In this document: positions 6,122-6,368 of the stretch, piece after piece
Layout: each line of letters begins with the position of its first letter
How positions within the stretch are numbered: the first letter of the stretch is position 1
From: Klebsiella pneumoniae
GTDB lineage: Bacteria; Bacteroidota; Bacteroidia; Flavobacteriales; Flavobacteriaceae
NCBI GenBank assembly: GCA_943325355.2
Contig: CALPPA020000105.1
Span: 1 to 6,368 of the forward strand
Length of the DNA: 6,368 bases
Direction of reading: 5' to 3'
Notes under the pieces: model-generated
Seen by the model: the letters and a program-made list of their open reading frames with translations, nothing else
What the model was told of the DNA's origin: nothing
The model's database searches: none
Made by a program: the position numbers and the translations under genes

Positions 6122-6368
6122 TTACTCCATATCAATCTCTATTAATTGTCTTGGCAATGCCAATACTTTGACCTCAAGCCAAGTTCCTTTTGGGAATTGT
6201 TTTTTATAAATGGAGTTTCTATACCCGGAAACATTAATAAATTCTGCCATATTGGTCGTCAATACATTTTATACCACTACATCATCAAAAGTGCAACCAT
6301 AATGTTTTAAGATTTTTTCTAAATCGGAGTAGTAGTTTTTCATTTGTTGGTCCATACTTCCAGGAGCG
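6122..6368 (-). pseudogene. RidA/YjgF-family fragment with internal stop, running off the window
   Basis: Read on the minus strand from 6367, 81 codons plus a TAA stop encode the C-terminal two-thirds of a RidA/YjgF/UK114-type protein: APGSMDQQMKNYYSDLEKIL, then HYGCTFDDVVV, an in-frame TAA at 6269-6271, then NVLTTNMAEFINVSGYR, FPKGTWLEVKVLALPRQLIE and IDME. This matches the family order of helix, DDVV-x-x-V-T-M, and the late strand ending in the IEI(D/E) motif. The stop falls within the DDVVxxNVxTTNM strand, where relatives have a residue such as Glu or Lys, so a single base change explains it. The Arg of the usual P-A-R-S/T substrate-binding motif appears replaced by KGTW, as in a common RidA subgroup. 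Active RidA enzymes deaminate reactive enamine/imine intermediates. The gene's start lies beyond the window. Together with the two remnants downstream it forms a decayed run. Confidence 0.75.

Noticed and set aside
5411..6271. Programmed recoding or an alternative genetic code to explain the in-frame stops
   Set aside because: TAG, TAA and TGA all serve as normal ends of intact genes in this window (2143-2145, 2213-2215, 3456-3458), different stops interrupt the remnants, and a frameshift and deletion are also present. Decay is simpler.
1..6368. CRISPR arrays, tRNA or rRNA genes, insertion sequences
   Set aside because: No regularly spaced repeats, cloverleaf-like or rRNA segments, transposase motifs or terminal inverted repeats were seen; the lesions at the right side are not bordered by an element.

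Overview
The window is AT-rich, and its proteins look like those of Bacteroidota, most likely Flavobacteriia or Sphingobacteriia. Three enzymes carry short signal peptides ending in Ala-Gln (FAQ, TAQ, LAQ), start codons follow A-rich leaders without a clear Shine-Dalgarno, and the 5' gene is a discoidin-bearing protein of the sort found in Bacteroidota carbohydrate-degradation loci. The genus cannot be named from this sequence.

Layout. (1) Positions 1-738, plus strand: the C-terminal 245 residues of a secreted protein with an F5/8-type C (discoidin) domain and a fibronectin-III-like domain, probably the tail of a family 43-type glycoside hydrolase. (2) 742-2145, plus strand, only 3 bases downstream: a secreted M28 metallopeptidase with a PA-like insert. 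(3) A 67-base convergent gap with no clear terminator. (4) 2213-3391 and 3456-4916, minus strand: a secreted M19 (membrane/renal dipeptidase family) enzyme and, upstream of it, a secreted M20 amidohydrolase of the AbgB type, probably co-transcribed from the 4917-4990 gap. (5) 4991-6368, minus strand: a run of decayed genes. A heparan-alpha-glucosaminide N-acetyltransferase-like membrane protein (DUF1624-type) has lost its N-terminus and carries a frameshift and a nonsense codon. Fused in front of it is the 5' end of a different membrane protein gene (DUF2306-like). Upstream of that is a RidA/YjgF-family fragment with an in-frame TAA that runs off the window.

How it fits together. The three intact enzymes are metallohydrolases predicted to be exported, with all or nearly all expected metal ligands visible. 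Together they could trim peptides, dipeptides and acyl- or aminoacyl-amino acids in the periplasm. This joint role is inferred from families and proximity; it is not shown by the sequence. The most notable signal is the eroded right-hand block, especially the apparent deletion-fusion junction near 5880-5888, where the two parental genes seem to share a short stretch of microhomology. I did not find convincing evidence for an undescribed system; the intact genes belong to known families.
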